NCBI RefSeq assembly: GCF_004664715.2
Contig: NC_051063.1
Span: 144,859,319 to 144,923,318 of the forward strand
DNA from: Peromyscus leucopus
Lineage: Eukaryota > Chordata > Mammalia > Rodentia > Cricetidae
Reading direction: 5' to 3'
DNA: 64,000 bases
Shown here: positions 51,801 through 57,704 of the stretch, piece by piece
Numbering within the stretch: the stretch's first letter is position 1
Layout of the letters: every line of letters starts with the position of its first letter
Program-made: the position numbers and the translations under genes
The notes under the pieces: model-generated
What the model was told of the DNA's origin: nothing
Seen by the model: only the letters and a program-made list of their open reading frames with translations
The model's database searches: none

Positions 51801-53244
51801 ATGTAACCAGCAAAGGCAGCTAATGGAGACTTTGTTGGGCTCAAAGATCCGCCCTTAATCGTGGACTCGGTACCATTTGCACAAGACTCTCTCCACACTC
51901 CCTTCCCACAAAGATCAAGAAAAGCCTTGCCTTCTGGCAAAGCACCGTTTTTCTAGGATGGGACTATTATCCTGAGAAACATTAAGGGAATATTTTAAAT
52001 TTTACTAGTCCCAGTCTTATAAACTTGGCTTCATAAAAGCCACTACCTGGCAGGAACCACGGGGCATTATGTCATTGGAAAAGCTGGCTGTCGTCACTCG
52101 GTGTTTTTTGTTTTTTTTTAAGTAATGTGAGCTGTTGTTCTTCAATTACAGTCAGAACAATTCTTGCTCCAGATAATGTGGAAAAAATGCATGGACACAA
52201 AACTAAAGTAATATTCCACTCTCGTGTTCTATGAACTAGAGAGGATAACGCTGACCGAAAGTCTTTCTTGTATGTTGGTTTTCTGTGTTGTTGTTGTTGT
52301 TGTTTTTTCATGTAGGTGGAGTTTTTGTTGTTGTTTTTGTTTTTGTTTACACGAGAATTTTCTTCTAAAATGAAACTATTCTAGACAGAATTCTTACTAG
52401 AAAAGAAATCTACTACCTAGGGAAAAGAGCAATTCTGGGCTCAGTAAAGACCAGTTTCTCATCAGACAAAGGAGGATGGCAGAAAACTCCAGAAGCACAG
52501 AGCAAGACAGCTTGCTGCGTTCTGCAAACACACCGAAGGAGAATCCCCCAAACACCTGTGTTGCTCAGATTTCAAACGCCACATCATCGGGTCTCCAGCT
52601 TCTCTGAAGGCACATGTGGTTCAACGCAATTCAGTCCCCAGGGCTGGGTCTGTAAAATGGATGAGGTTTAAGAAAATGAAATCATGCCGGGCGGTGGTCT
52701 CGCATGCCTTTAATCCCAGCGCTCTGGAGGCAGAGGCAGGCAGATCTCTGTGAGTTTGAGGCCAGCCTGGTCTACAAAGTTCCAGGACAGGCTCCAAAGC
52801 TACACAAAGAAACCCTGTCTCAGAGGGAGAAAAAAAGAAAATGAAATCACAAATGCAGGTTGAGAACCTCCAAAGTACTCATTAAAGGTCACCTTACTGG
52901 AGCTGGAAAGATGCCTGAGCCATTAAGAGCTCTGGCTATTCTTCCAGAGGACCTGCGTTTGATCACCAGCACCTACCTGAAGGCTCACAACCATCTGGAA
53001 CTCCAGTTCCAGGAGATCCAACACATTCTTCTGCCTTCCACAGAGGGCAGATGTGAACGTGGTGCATAGACATCCATGAGGGCAAAACACACTCATGCAC
53101 TTCAAATAAAACTAAATAAATTCTTAAAAGAGGGGAGGGTTATTTTTAACCTGAAGATACTTATATTTTATCTTTACCTTGTTACCTATTTGTTTGCTTG
53201 CTTGTTGGTGCTATAGAGATTGAACCCATGGTCTTGCATAAGGT

Positions 53245-53294
<50 letters not shown>

Positions 53295-54032
53295 GCTAAA
53301 CTATATCTGCAGCTCAATATATTTAATTTTAAAAAATAAGGTAAAAAGGCCAGGCACAGTATTAAACACCTTTAATCCCAGCACTTGGGAGGCAAAGGCA
53401 GAAGGATCTCTATGAGTTTGAGACCAGCCTGGTCTACATACCAAGTTCTAGGACAGCCAGGGATAATAGTGCAAACTTGTCTCAAAAAAAAAAATTAATT
53501 AAAATTAAAAGAAGAGGCTGAGAATGTTCCTAAGTTGGAAGAGTGCTTGCAGAGCATGCACAAAGTCCTGGGTGCAGCTCCCAGCACTGTATAAAAATAT
53601 GTGGAACTGCTCACATCTGTAACCTCAGCACTCGGGCGGCAGAGGCGCAAGGATCAGAAATTCTGTAACATCTTCTACTACTTTAAAAAAAAAAAACAGC
53701 AGGGTGGTGGTGGCGGCACACATCTTTAAATCCCAGCACTTGGGAGGCAGAGGCAGATGGATCTCTGTGAGTTCAAGGCCAGCCTGGTCTACATAGCAAA
53801 TTCAAGGCAGCCAAGGCTACCCAAAGAAACTCTGTCTCAAAAAACAAAAATCCAGAAAAACAAAGGAAAGAAAGCAAGCTGGCAAGATGGCTCAGTGTAA
53901 AAAAAAGCACTTGCCAGGAAGCCTCACAACCTGAGTCGATTCCCAGAACCCATAGGGTGGGAGGGGAGCACCAACTCTTTCAAGCTGCCCTCTGATTTCC
54001 ACGGGTGCCCTATGGTATACATATGCATGCAT

Positions 54033-54083
<51 letters not shown>

Positions 54084-54424
54084 GTTTTTTAAAAGAAAGA
54101 AAAGAGCTGGGCAGTGGTGGCACACGCCTTTAATCTCAGCACTTGGGAGGCAGAGGAAGATGGATCTCTGAGTTCAAGGCCAGCCTAGTCTAAGAGTAGG
54201 TTCCAGGACAGCCAAAGCTACACAGAGAAACCCTATCTCAAAAACCGAAAGAAGAAGAGGAGGAAATGGAAGAGGGAGGAGGAGGCAGAGGAGGAGGAGA
54301 AGAGAAAGAGGAAGAAGAGGAAGAGAAAGGAGAAGGAGGAGGAAGAGGAGGAAAAAACTGAAAAGGAGGATGACTATCACTCACCAGGAATCGTGTGAGG
54401 CAGTATCCTGTATTTCTCAGACAT
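20092..54424 (-). CDS. FAM169B: FAM169B, partial, 5 coding exons visible
   Basis: Spliced gene on the minus strand, coding parts 54,424-54,385, 47,125-47,001, 43,655-43,556, 26,975-26,890 and 20,269-20,092. The pieces sum to 529 nt, which is 176 codons plus one base, with no stop and matching phases at each junction. The product is recognised as FAM169B by exon peptides such as VAVYLKESWWSVEDVLRTSD and AKILWRDGAAVGFYSIKMK, which parallel the lamina-associated paralogue FAM169A (SLAP75). FAM169 proteins have no established enzymatic role. The segment ILWRDGAAVGFYSIK resembles a strand of a GNAT acetyltransferase-like fold, whose cofactor-loop part should be on the next, unseen exon. Introns rule out a processed copy. 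In human and mouse this gene lies near IGF1R, which is not in this window. The 3' end is missing here: the last visible exon ends in phase 1 at 20,092. Confidence 0.88.
20306..20469 (+). mobile_element. B1 SINE 36 bp upstream of a FAM169B splice acceptor
   Basis: Near-consensus B1 with a perfect 12-bp duplication GAGACCAGACAA at 20,294-20,305 and 20,470-20,481. It is antisense to FAM169B. Only 36 bp separate it from the exon at 20,269, so its insertion point falls in the usual branch-point zone of that intron. Confidence 0.95.
20482..21344. other. Intronic sequence, nothing identified
   Basis: No exon or clear repeat. A short G-rich run lies at 20,749-20,761. Confidence 0.4.
21345..21405 (-). 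repeat. MIR fragment
   Basis: GCAGAAACTGAAGCTCAAAG followed by AGGTTAAGTGAG is the reverse complement of the conserved MIR core (the tract with CCTCAGTTTCC). Ancient and short. Confidence 0.6.
21677..21729 (+). repeat. (GT)n microsatellite
   Basis: GT units with a GCGCGCAT interruption, then about 15 uninterrupted units. Confidence 0.95.
21780..22000 (-). mobile_element. B4/RSINE1-type SINE, minus strand
   Basis: Minus-oriented order: GGCTAGGCTGGCTGGCCAGTG, ATGTGCCACCATAGCCAAC, GGGGATTGAACTCAGGTCCT and ending CATCTACCCAGCC, the reversed tRNA-like head. Confidence 0.85.
22180..22245 (+). repeat. Interrupted (CA)n tract
   Basis: CA runs with CATGCATG and CATACATA interruptions. Confidence 0.9.
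22256..22412 (-). mobile_element. B3/B2-type SINE fragment, minus strand
   Basis: Ends with AAGCACTTTTACCCACTGAG and CTGTCTCACTGGCCC, the reverse of the tRNA-derived head of B2/B3. It is preceded by the CATGTGGAGGTCACAGGACA segment. The CA tract beside it is its likely former tail. Confidence 0.75.
22413..23027. other. Intronic sequence, nothing identified
   Basis: A 119-codon open frame at 22,502-22,861 has no family resemblance, no splice-site support and is probably chance. Confidence 0.4.
23028..23657 (+). repeat. GGAGGACATGGG minisatellite
   Basis: About 630 bp of tandem units of 12 to 16 bp built on GGAGGACATGGG. Variants include extra G (up to nine in a row near 23,058), GGAGGACATAGG, GAGAACATGG and AGAAAGGACATG. 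The strand is almost entirely purine apart from one C and one T per unit. Higher-order blocks recur, such as the pair around GGACATGGGGTTGGAGGACATG near 23,175 and a similar GGGATTGG form near 23,310. Long frames on both strands (up to 268 codons on the minus) follow from a stop-free unit and are not genes. Confidence 0.97.
24320..24830 (+). mobile_element. Rodent interspersed repeat inside the ancient L1
   Basis: The start (GTTGCTGTAATAACACACCA), the GGTTCCAGAGGGACAGGGTCC segment and the end (CCTATGGGGACAGGTTCCATTC) match a repeat family I recognise as common in rodents but cannot name with confidence. Edges approximate. The purine array at 24,441-24,576 lies inside it. Confidence 0.5.
24441..24576 (+). 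repeat. (GA)n-(GGGA)n-(GA)n compound microsatellite
   Basis: About 20 GA units, about 14 GGGA units, then about 19 GA units: 136 bp of uninterrupted purine. Mirror-symmetric, so a good candidate for triplex (H-DNA) formation. Confidence 0.97.
25235..25503 (-). mobile_element. B4/RSINE1-type SINE, minus strand
   Basis: Contains GATTCGAACTCAGGTCCTTC and ends CTCACTGAGCCATGTGCTCAG, the reversed tRNA-like head. Diverged body to its left. Confidence 0.75.
25504..26889. other. Intronic sequence with an ancient interspersed repeat
   Basis: From about 26,300 to 26,660 there is an old mammalian repeat (GTGTGCCCCCAAAAGATGTTG, CTTATTTGGAATGGG, ACTTCAGACCTCCAGCC) whose class I cannot fix. A 40-bp near-duplicate containing CACAGTCAGCTCTCTCTC occurs at 25,745 and 25,776. 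No exon seen until 26,890. Confidence 0.4.
26890..26975 (-). CDS. FAM169B: FAM169B coding exon (fourth visible coding exon)
   Basis: 86-bp exon with acceptor CTTTTCCCTTCAG above 26,975 and donor GTGAGG below 26,890. It starts in phase 1 (two bases completing a Val codon) and encodes VAVYLKESWWSVEDVLRTSD then PTREGLMK, ending in phase 0. The WW pair and the SVEDVL motif are shared with the paralogue's AVALYLADQWW-like region, making this a diagnostic FAM169 exon. Confidence 0.93.
27378..27569 (-). mobile_element. B1 SINE, minus strand
   Basis: Long T tail with G interruptions, then TTTCGAGGCAGGGTTTCTC, GGCCTCGAACTCACAGAGAT, GAGTGCTGGGATTAAAGGCG and ACCACCGCCCGGC. Near-consensus. Confidence 0.95.
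27588..27815 (+). mobile_element. B4-type SINE
   Basis: ID-like head (GGGGATATAGCTCAGTTGGG, CCCTGAGTTCAATCCCCACC) joined to a B1-like second half (AGGCCAGCCTGGGCTACATG). Confidence 0.8.
27858..28255 (+). mobile_element. B2/B3-type SINE interrupted by a B1
   Basis: The head GGTTGGAGAGACGACTCAGC runs to 27,897 and the rest resumes at 28,041 (AAGAGCACTCACTGCTCTGG) through CTCTGACCTCTGCGGG to an A-rich end. The B1 at 27,898-28,040 splits it and has duplicated AAGAGCAC(C/T)CACTG. A small CAGTGCGGCT triplication lies at 28,095-28,121. Confidence 0.85.
27898..28040 (+). mobile_element. B1 SINE nested in a B2/B3
   Basis: Short-headed B1 (GCCAGGTGTGCTCAGCATCT, lacking part of the usual first 40 bp) with a clear 14-bp target duplication at 27,884-27,897 and 28,041-28,054 (one mismatch). 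Younger than its host element. Confidence 0.9.
28992..29090 (-). mobile_element. Truncated B1, minus strand
   Basis: GGGTTTCTCTGTGTAGCTTT, CTGTAGCCCAGGCTGGCC and AACTCACAGAGATCCTC. The head end is lost. Confidence 0.85.
29091..30090. other. Intronic sequence, nothing identified
   Basis: No exon, SINE or LTR recognised. Confidence 0.4.
30091..30560 (+). mobile_element. Solo ERV LTR, family B, with 6-bp target duplication
   Basis: The element body is 30,097-30,554 (458 bp), beginning TGTTGCAGAATATT and ending CCAACAACA. A perfect 6-bp duplication CAGATC lies at 30,091-30,096 and 30,555-30,560. It includes CACCTGATGGTCTAATAAAG (an AATAAA-like signal) and a long GA-rich stretch around 30,230-30,330. 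No internal viral genes. The degraded element at 9.2-9.7 kb is another copy. Confidence 0.8.
30561..31944. other. Intronic sequence, nothing identified
   Basis: An A-rich run lies at 31,631-31,675. No exon or complete repeat recognised. Confidence 0.4.
31945..31991 (+). repeat. (GT)n microsatellite
   Basis: About 23 uninterrupted GT units. Confidence 0.97.
32070..32275 (-). mobile_element. B4/RSINE1-type SINE, minus strand, old
   Basis: GGACTAGGCTGGTTGGCCAG, ATGCATAGCCATGCCCAG and the final CAACCATCTCTCCGGTCCC follow the reversed B4 order. Confidence 0.75.
32276..34011. other. Intronic sequence, nothing identified
   Basis: A T-rich stretch with G interruptions at 33,920-33,983 looks like an orphan SINE tail. 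A possible MIR trace lies at 33,115-33,180. Otherwise nothing seen. Confidence 0.4.
34012..34176 (+). mobile_element. B1 SINE with target duplication
   Basis: GGGCGGTGGTGGCGCACGCC to a pure A tail. Flanked by GAATGGATTGGG (34,000-34,011) and GAACGGATTGGG (34,177-34,188). Confidence 0.95.
34449..34565 (+). mobile_element. Very old B1/B4-like fragment
   Basis: CATAATCCCAGCACCC and GGAGGCCAACCTGGGCTACA mark a diverged SINE. Ends are not definable. Confidence 0.6.
34566..38429. other. Long SINE-poor intronic stretch
   Basis: Nearly 4 kb of the large intron without a recognisable SINE. It holds G-run clusters at 34,811-34,903 and 37,621-37,656. A 155-codon minus-strand frame at 35,206-35,673 lacks splice signals or any family resemblance. 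Confidence 0.45.
37621..37656 (+). other. G-run cluster, candidate G-quadruplex
   Basis: Five runs of six to eight G, separated by single T or short spacers, within 36 bp. A similar cluster (nine or more G in a row) lies at 34,881-34,900. Folding is an inference from sequence. Confidence 0.6.
38430..38545 (+). mobile_element. B4 3' part
   Basis: GAGACCCTGTCTCAAACAAG, GGCTGTCCCCTGACCTCCAC and the following CACACA-type tail are the 3' half of a B4 element. Confidence 0.65.
38550..38755 (+). repeat. Purine microsatellite cluster ending in (GGAA)n
   Basis: GACA units, GA-rich sequence, then at least 15 GGAA units at 38,680-38,750. It follows the tail of a B4. Confidence 0.95.
39672..39859 (+). 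repeat. Two (GT)n blocks with GT-rich spacer
   Basis: GT blocks at about 39,705-39,731 and 39,818-39,859 joined by GTGTGAGTGTATGAGTG-type sequence. Confidence 0.95.
39860..39997 (-). mobile_element. B3/B2-type SINE, minus strand
   Basis: AGAAGAGGGCATCAGATCCC and AACTGTTGAGCCATCTCTCC are the reverse of the B3/B2 tail and head. Confidence 0.85.
39998..43189. other. Long SINE-poor intronic stretch
   Basis: About 3.2 kb without a clear SINE. A MIR-like trace lies at 40,590-40,690. At 41,218-41,260 the 18-base unit TTATCAATAATTAACTCA occurs twice in tandem. An A-rich run lies at 42,450-42,475. No exon seen. Confidence 0.4.
43190..43300 (+). repeat. Old ID/B4-like fragment with CA tail
   Basis: TGGTGCTTGCCTAGCATGGG and TTTCAGCCTCAGCACTTC followed by ACACACACAAACACACAC suggest a degraded tRNA-derived SINE. 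Confidence 0.55.
43313..43500 (+). mobile_element. B2/B3 SINE 56 bp downstream of a FAM169B splice donor
   Basis: GGGGCTAGAGAGATGACTGA, TTAAGAGCACTAGCTGCTCT, CAGGTTCAATTCCTAGTACC and an AAATAAATAAACAAAC tail, then short GGAT units to 43,520. Antisense to FAM169B, in the intron right after the 43,556 donor. Confidence 0.92.
43556..43655 (-). CDS. FAM169B: FAM169B coding exon (third visible coding exon)
   Basis: 100-bp exon, phase 0 to phase 1, with acceptor ATTCTTTTCTTTAG above 43,655. It encodes VRLETPFLHYCTMYRDEPRH then KILVLVNPQDTKT, and its last base starts the Val codon completed by the next exon. The donor is GTTGGT rather than GTAAGT or GTGAGT; the GT is intact but positions +3 to +6 are weak. 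The HKILVLVNPQD strand aligns with the corresponding strand of FAM169A by position. Confidence 0.9.
43660..44618. other. Intronic sequence, nothing identified
   Basis: No SINE, exon or simple repeat recognised. Confidence 0.4.
44619..44801 (-). mobile_element. B1 SINE, minus strand
   Basis: TTTCGAGACAGGGTTTCTCT, GGCCTCGAACTCACAGAGAT, GAGTGCTGGGATTAAGG, ending CCACTTCCCGGCTT. The tail is GTTT-rich. Confidence 0.93.
44818..44925 (+). mobile_element. Very old B1-like fragment
   Basis: AGTTTGAAGCCAGTCTGGGG and GGTTCTGGCTCAAATAAG mark a decayed B1 beside the younger minus-strand one. Confidence 0.6.
44926..46085. other. Intronic sequence, nothing identified
   Basis: A C-then-G cluster (CCCCCCGG followed by G10) lies at 45,576-45,592. 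No exon seen. Confidence 0.4.
46090..46400 (+). mobile_element. B4-type SINE with CA-rich tail
   Basis: GGGGAGGCAGAGGCAGGCAT, CTTGCTGGCCTGTCAGCCTA, GAGACCTCGTCTCAAAATAC, then GTTGTCCCCTGGCGTCTACA and a CACACGCACG-rich tail. Confidence 0.8.
46401..47000. other. Intronic sequence with a possible MIR
   Basis: AAAGAAACTGAGGCCCAG near 46,590 and the next 150 bp resemble a minus-strand MIR. Nothing else seen before the exon at 47,001. Confidence 0.4.
47001..47125 (-). CDS. FAM169B: FAM169B coding exon (second visible coding exon)
   Basis: 125-bp exon with acceptor CTTTTCTCCTACAG above 47,125 and donor GTATGT below 47,001. Its first two bases complete a Glu codon begun on the 54-kb exon. It then encodes 41 residues starting TYPVDILEDDPEGHQSAVQV, followed by YYELLREGGSAEVFSLATGE and Q, ending in phase 0. 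FPVD/YPVD followed by an acidic turn is the N-terminal signature of the FAM169 family. Confidence 0.92.
47225..47456 (+). mobile_element. Composite tRNA-B1 SINE (B4/ID-B1 type)
   Basis: Head GGCTGGGGAGATGGCTCAGG and CCTGAGTTCCAGCCCCAG, then a B1-like half (CCCAGCACTCGGGAGGCAGG, AGGCCAGCCCGGTCTACAG) and an A-rich tail. Confidence 0.88.
47468..47700 (+). mobile_element. B4 3' part with CA-rich tail
   Basis: TTTCAATCCCAGCCTTGGGG, TGACACCTGAGGTTGACCTG and an ACACATACACAAACACA-type tail. It follows directly on the previous SINE. Confidence 0.75.
49029..49061 (+). repeat. Short (CA)n tract
   Basis: CATACACACATACACACACA followed by more CA units, about 14 in all. Confidence 0.93.
50066..50110 (-). 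other. C-run cluster, candidate G-quadruplex on the gene-sense strand
   Basis: Runs of three to seven C separated by one to three bases (CCCGCCCCCCCACCCCACC and on). On the minus strand, which is the sense strand of FAM169B, this gives closely spaced G runs. Confidence 0.6.
52685..52834 (+). mobile_element. B1 SINE with 15-bp target duplication
   Basis: GCCGGGCGGTGGTCTCGCAT to GAAACCCTGTCTCAGAGGG and a short A tail. Perfect duplication AAGAAAATGAAATCA at 52,670-52,684 and 52,835-52,849. Confidence 0.95.
52897..53125 (+). mobile_element. B3-type SINE
   Basis: GAGCTGGAAAGATGCCTGAG, TTAAGAGCTCTGGCTATTCT, GGAACTCCAGTTCCAGGAGA and an AATAAAACTAAATAAA tail. Confidence 0.88.
53247..53291 (+). repeat. 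(CA)n microsatellite
   Basis: About 22 uninterrupted CA units. Confidence 0.97.
53348..53505 (+). mobile_element. B1 SINE
   Basis: GGCCAGGCACAGTATTAAAC, CTTTAATCCCAGCACTTGGG, GAGACCAGCCTGGTCTACAT and an A tail. Confidence 0.9.
53510..53680 (+). mobile_element. Old B4-type SINE
   Basis: GTGCTTGCAGAGCATGCACA, CCTGGGTGCAGCTCCCAGC and CTGTAACCTCAGCACTCGGG give the B4 order with heavy divergence. Confidence 0.75.
53695..53850 (+). mobile_element. B1 SINE
   Basis: GGTGGTGGTGGCGGCACACA, CCCAGCACTTGGGAGGCAGA, AAGGCCAGCCTGGTCTACAT and an A-rich tail. Confidence 0.92.
53875..54082 (+). mobile_element. B2/B3-type SINE ending in a (CA)n tract
   Basis: AGCTGGCAAGATGGCTCAGT, CCTGAGTCGATTCCCAGAAC, GCCCTCTGATTTCCACGGGT, then about 22 CA units at 54,037-54,082 that appear to have grown from its tail. 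Confidence 0.85.
54106..54250 (+). mobile_element. B1 SINE close to a FAM169B exon
   Basis: GAGCTGGGCAGTGGTGGCAC, CTTTAATCTCAGCACTTGGG, GAGAAACCCTATCTCAAAA. Antisense to the gene. Its tail runs into the purine tract at 54,245. Confidence 0.93.
54245..54362 (+). repeat. GA-rich purine tract (GGA/GAA units)
   Basis: Near-pure purine built of GGAGGA, GAAGAA and AGAGGA units, probably grown from a B1 tail. It ends about 23 bp from the splice donor at 54,385, on the intron side. Confidence 0.93.
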
Positions 54425-54535
54425 CTTCCGATGGACAGTTCTGTGTGCACCTTCCCTTCTATTTCCTGGTATATGACTCCACTTTCCTTGACACATGTCA
54501 CAAGACATAAGCTCTGCAGATATGCTTGGGATATG
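54385..54535 (-). CDS. FAM169B: FAM169B first visible coding exon with start codon
   Basis: 151-bp exon with acceptor TTTATCACTAG above 54,535 and donor GTGAGT below 54,385. The preferred start is the ATG at 54,424 (context GGAAGATGT, A at -3), giving MSEKYRILPHTIP and a split Glu codon completed at 47,125. The frame stays open upstream to the exon edge, with two more in-frame ATGs at 54,508 (C at -3, weak) and 54,496 (G at -3), so a 24- or 28-residue extension is possible. A second frame is also stop-free across the exon, but only the chosen frame joins the 47-kb exon in FAM169 phase. Exon status rests on splice signals and phase. I do not remember the family N-terminus well enough to confirm the residues. 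Confidence 0.75.
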
Positions 54536-55534
54536 CTAGTGATAAACACAAGATGCCAGTAGGTTTAGAAGGGTGACTGGCTGAGACTCTAAGCTCATGA
54601 CTGGGAGCATCAGCAACCAAGGCCTTCTCGAAATTATGCAGCGAGAGGCTACTTCACTCAGATTAATTTCCCAGACTTAGTTAACAAGGGATCCTGACCC
54701 CAGAACCCTAATACCAGGTGACAAAGCATACCCGGGAGAACAGTGTTTGAATAATGTGAGAGCAGAGGGACCCATCCCAGTTAGAGAGACAGCCAACAGG
54801 CAGGGGTCTGGAGTTCCAGGTCAGACCATGAAGAAGATGCCACCAGGAAAGGCTCCAGAACATGGTGCTGCAGAACATGTCTCTCCAATAAAGTAGAGAA
54901 CAGAAGGTGAGGCCAATAAACACTCGGATATTTTTGTTGTTTATGAAAAGCATCTGATTGCCAAAATATTCTTAGCAAAGGAATTTTTTTTTTAAGTTGG
55001 AAGACAGACTGTAGAATATGTTAGAATTTTTTTGAGCAGATGAGCAAAATTGTCAGGGAGTGAGGAGGCGCTGCGGAAGGTCCACAGGTGGCTCAGTGGA
55101 GGTTTTCTTCCCCGGTAATTGACAGGCTGCCTGTTGCTCTGTTATCGCATGTTTAATATTGGCCAACTTGCAACTTGTCAATGCCTCGGCTGAGAATAAA
55201 TCACTTGTCCCGCATCTAAGATGGTAAAATATGCAGATGACTTTATGTGACACCCACATAATATTCCTGGTTTTGTTTTTAATGGAGTCACCAATATATA
55301 AACCATCTCGGTGACAGGAAATCACTACCTATAGTTAGCTATTAGTAATAGTTAATACAATACTAGGTATGGTGAAACATGGGTTTGGGCAACTTCATTC
55401 TGAATGTTGGGTATAGAAATACAGTATTTCTAATTCTCTTGTAAATAACTTGAGAAAGTTAGCCAACTTTCTTGCCAGGATCTGCTAATCTTGCAATGGT
55501 AGTTCTGATATAAGAACATTTTGGCTCCTAATTG

Positions 55535-55537
<3 letters not shown>
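54536..55537. other. Intronic sequence, nothing identified
   Basis: No exon or SINE recognised. Confidence 0.4.
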
Positions 55538-55626
<89 letters not shown>

Positions 55627-55663
55627 GAGAGAGAGTCAGAGAGACAGAGAGAGAGACAGAGAG
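55538..55663 (+). repeat. (GT)n-(GA)n compound microsatellite
   Basis: About 14 GT units followed by about 27 GA units, then GTCAGAGAGAGAGA-type degenerate units. Confidence 0.97.
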
Positions 55664-55754
55664 GCCTCTGACCTCCATATTTGTGCCATAGTATACATGC
55701 TGCCACAAACACACAGGACGGGGTAGGGGTGTGATATAAGTACACGTTCGTGTG

Positions 55755-56000
55755 GGTGAGTGCTTAGATGCCAGAAGAGGTCATCAGGTGTCCTGTGCTA
55801 TCATTCTTCGCCTTGTTCCATCCTCTCACTGAATCTGAAGCTAGGCAGATGGGCAGGATGCTTCAAAACGATCCTCCCATGTCCGCACCCTTCAGTGTTG
55901 AGATCACAGGCGAGTGCCGGCCACGTTCAGCTTTTCACACAGGAGCTGGGATATGACTTCAGGTCTTCATTACACTCTTCCCTGCAGGCCATCGGCCCAG
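55755..56000 (-). mobile_element. Old B4/RSINE1-type SINE, minus strand
   Basis: GAGATCACAGGCGAGTGCCG, CACAGGAGCTGGGATATGAC, TCAGGTCTTCATTACACTC follow the reversed B4 order. Confidence 0.65.
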
Positions 56001-56121
56001 CTTCTGGCTGCTTTCAGTATAAAGGTCTCTGGTCTTAGTAATCTGAATATCAGTACCTTTTACTTTTGGGCAAATGAACAACATAAAACTACTTTTTCCC
56101 CTGAGTCATTCAAAAGCGGCT

Positions 56122-56312
56122 GAGATGGGCCAGCAAAATGACTCAGCAGGTGAAAGTGCTTACTGAGAAACCTTGGTGACCTGAGTTCGAATCCTGATCT
56201 AACTCTCAAAAGTCATTCTCTGACCTTCACATATGTGCCATGGTATGTACACACTGGCACTCACAAACACACATAAGACACGCACAAACACACACATACA
56301 CACACACAAACT
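56122..56312 (+). mobile_element. B2/B3-type SINE
   Basis: GAGATGGGCCAGCAAAATGA, TGACCTGAGTTCGAATCCTG, TCTCTGACCTTCACATATGT and a CA-rich tail. Confidence 0.85.
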
Positions 56313-56596
56313 TTTTAAAAGATATGAGTTGAGACTATAGCATTCTGTTCCTTTAGGATTCAATGAAGTATCATACTCAGAGACATATATGAAGTCCCAG
56401 GGAAGGAGACAGAGAGCAGGAAACAACACCTCCAATATCTGTTTCCATACGCATGGTGACCACAAAGGTCTTCACCTCAACACAGCTGCAACACGTTCAG
56501 GTTCCTCACCCTTGAGACCTGAAGCCAGTCCATCCCAGCTGGTCACCTGTGAGGTTACTATTTGTCTGAGCTTTGCTGGAAAGGAAGAGAGGTTTG

Positions 56597-56598
<2 letters not shown>

Positions 56599-56641
<43 letters not shown>
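56599..56641 (+). repeat. (CA)n microsatellite
   Basis: About 21 uninterrupted CA units. Confidence 0.97.
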
Positions 56642-56642
<1 letters not shown>

Positions 56643-57704
56643 CAAGACAGAAAACCTGATCCTTAACATCCTGTATTTAATCACCTGAGATCACATGAAA
56701 ATACCTAGTGTCAGTAAGACTTCGTGTGGCAGAGCTGAAGCTGGTGAGAAAGCCCCGTGGTAGGACAGTTGCCCAGCATGGAACAAGAGCCACTTACCAC
56801 ACAGGACCCAAAAGACAAAGAGCTACATACCACACAGGACCCAAAGGACAAAGACAAATAACCCTGTGATGTATTTCACATGCCACTGGATGACAGTTCA
56901 CAGCCCCAACCAAACATCACAGCTGTTGACAAACGTCTACACAAAAATCACCCCCCTGTGTGTTCACCGGCCACATTTCAAACAATAAAACCTCCAAAGA
57001 GGAAAAGGAGAGGGGGTTCTTAGCCCACATGTGAGCTCTGTGAAGCAAGGAGTTGAGAGAACCCAGGGCCTCATCAAGGCAGCTGGGCTGTGACTCAGCC
57101 GCTGCCCCCTGCTCCAGTACCTAGGCTCACCCTTCAGCTGTGCGGCACCCAAGAATGCTCGGCGCCCCACTGGGCTCATGTGACCTATGCCAGGATTCGC
57201 GGAGAGAAACATAACTCCTTCTCAACAACTGGAAAAGCATCGTGATAATCGCCTTTTAAAGAACGCTAGACTTGTGTGTCTAAAATAAGACTGAGAAGTA
57301 AATGAAGACACGCAATGCTGATACTTGCATTGAGCTTGGTACCGACTCCGTTTTAATGTGAAGAAACAGAAAAGAAACGCTGTATTTTGTGTTTTGTGGA
57401 TAAACAGTATTTCTAAAGTAGGAGAAGAATTAGGGGGAAAGCAGTGATGTGTTTTCATGTGACAATGCACTTTGGAACCTCACACTTGCAGAGATGTCCA
57501 GTTTCCAAAGGGCTTTTACATGCACGCTTTGTGGGACATGGACAGGAACTCCACAGAGTCAATAAAGCACGGTGCACTGACCCCATGTCTCAGATGAGGG
57601 GGCAGAGATCCAAAGGTTAAACAGTAATGAGGTTAAAACTCAAACTCAGATCTAAAGATTTCTTGCACAGCCCTTGGTGACCCACCTGCCCACGAATTTA
57701 TTTT
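56642..57704. other. Intronic sequence with a possible MIR
   Basis: A 24-base near-repeat around ACCACACAGGACCCAAA occurs twice at 56,796-56,845. A MIR-like minus-strand trace (CCCATGTCTCAGATGAGG) lies at 57,560-57,660. No exon seen. Confidence 0.4.

Larger units (their letters stand above)
47701..52669. other. Long SINE-free intronic stretch
   Basis: Almost 5 kb of intron with no recognised SINE. Features inside it: a short CA tract at 49,029-49,061, a C-run cluster at 50,066-50,110, and an old MIR-like trace at 49,870-49,990. Several 60 to 120-codon frames have no splice support or family resemblance. Confidence 0.45.

Noticed and set aside
20092..54424. Processed FAM169B pseudogene
   Set aside because: Exons are separated by long introns with GT-AG sites and correct phases, and no stop or frameshift occurs in the joined frame.
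54238..54549. Alternative reading frame through the 54-kb exon (SISQAYLQSLCLVTC...)
   Set aside because: Open across the exon, but it would enter the 47-kb exon out of the FAM169B frame.
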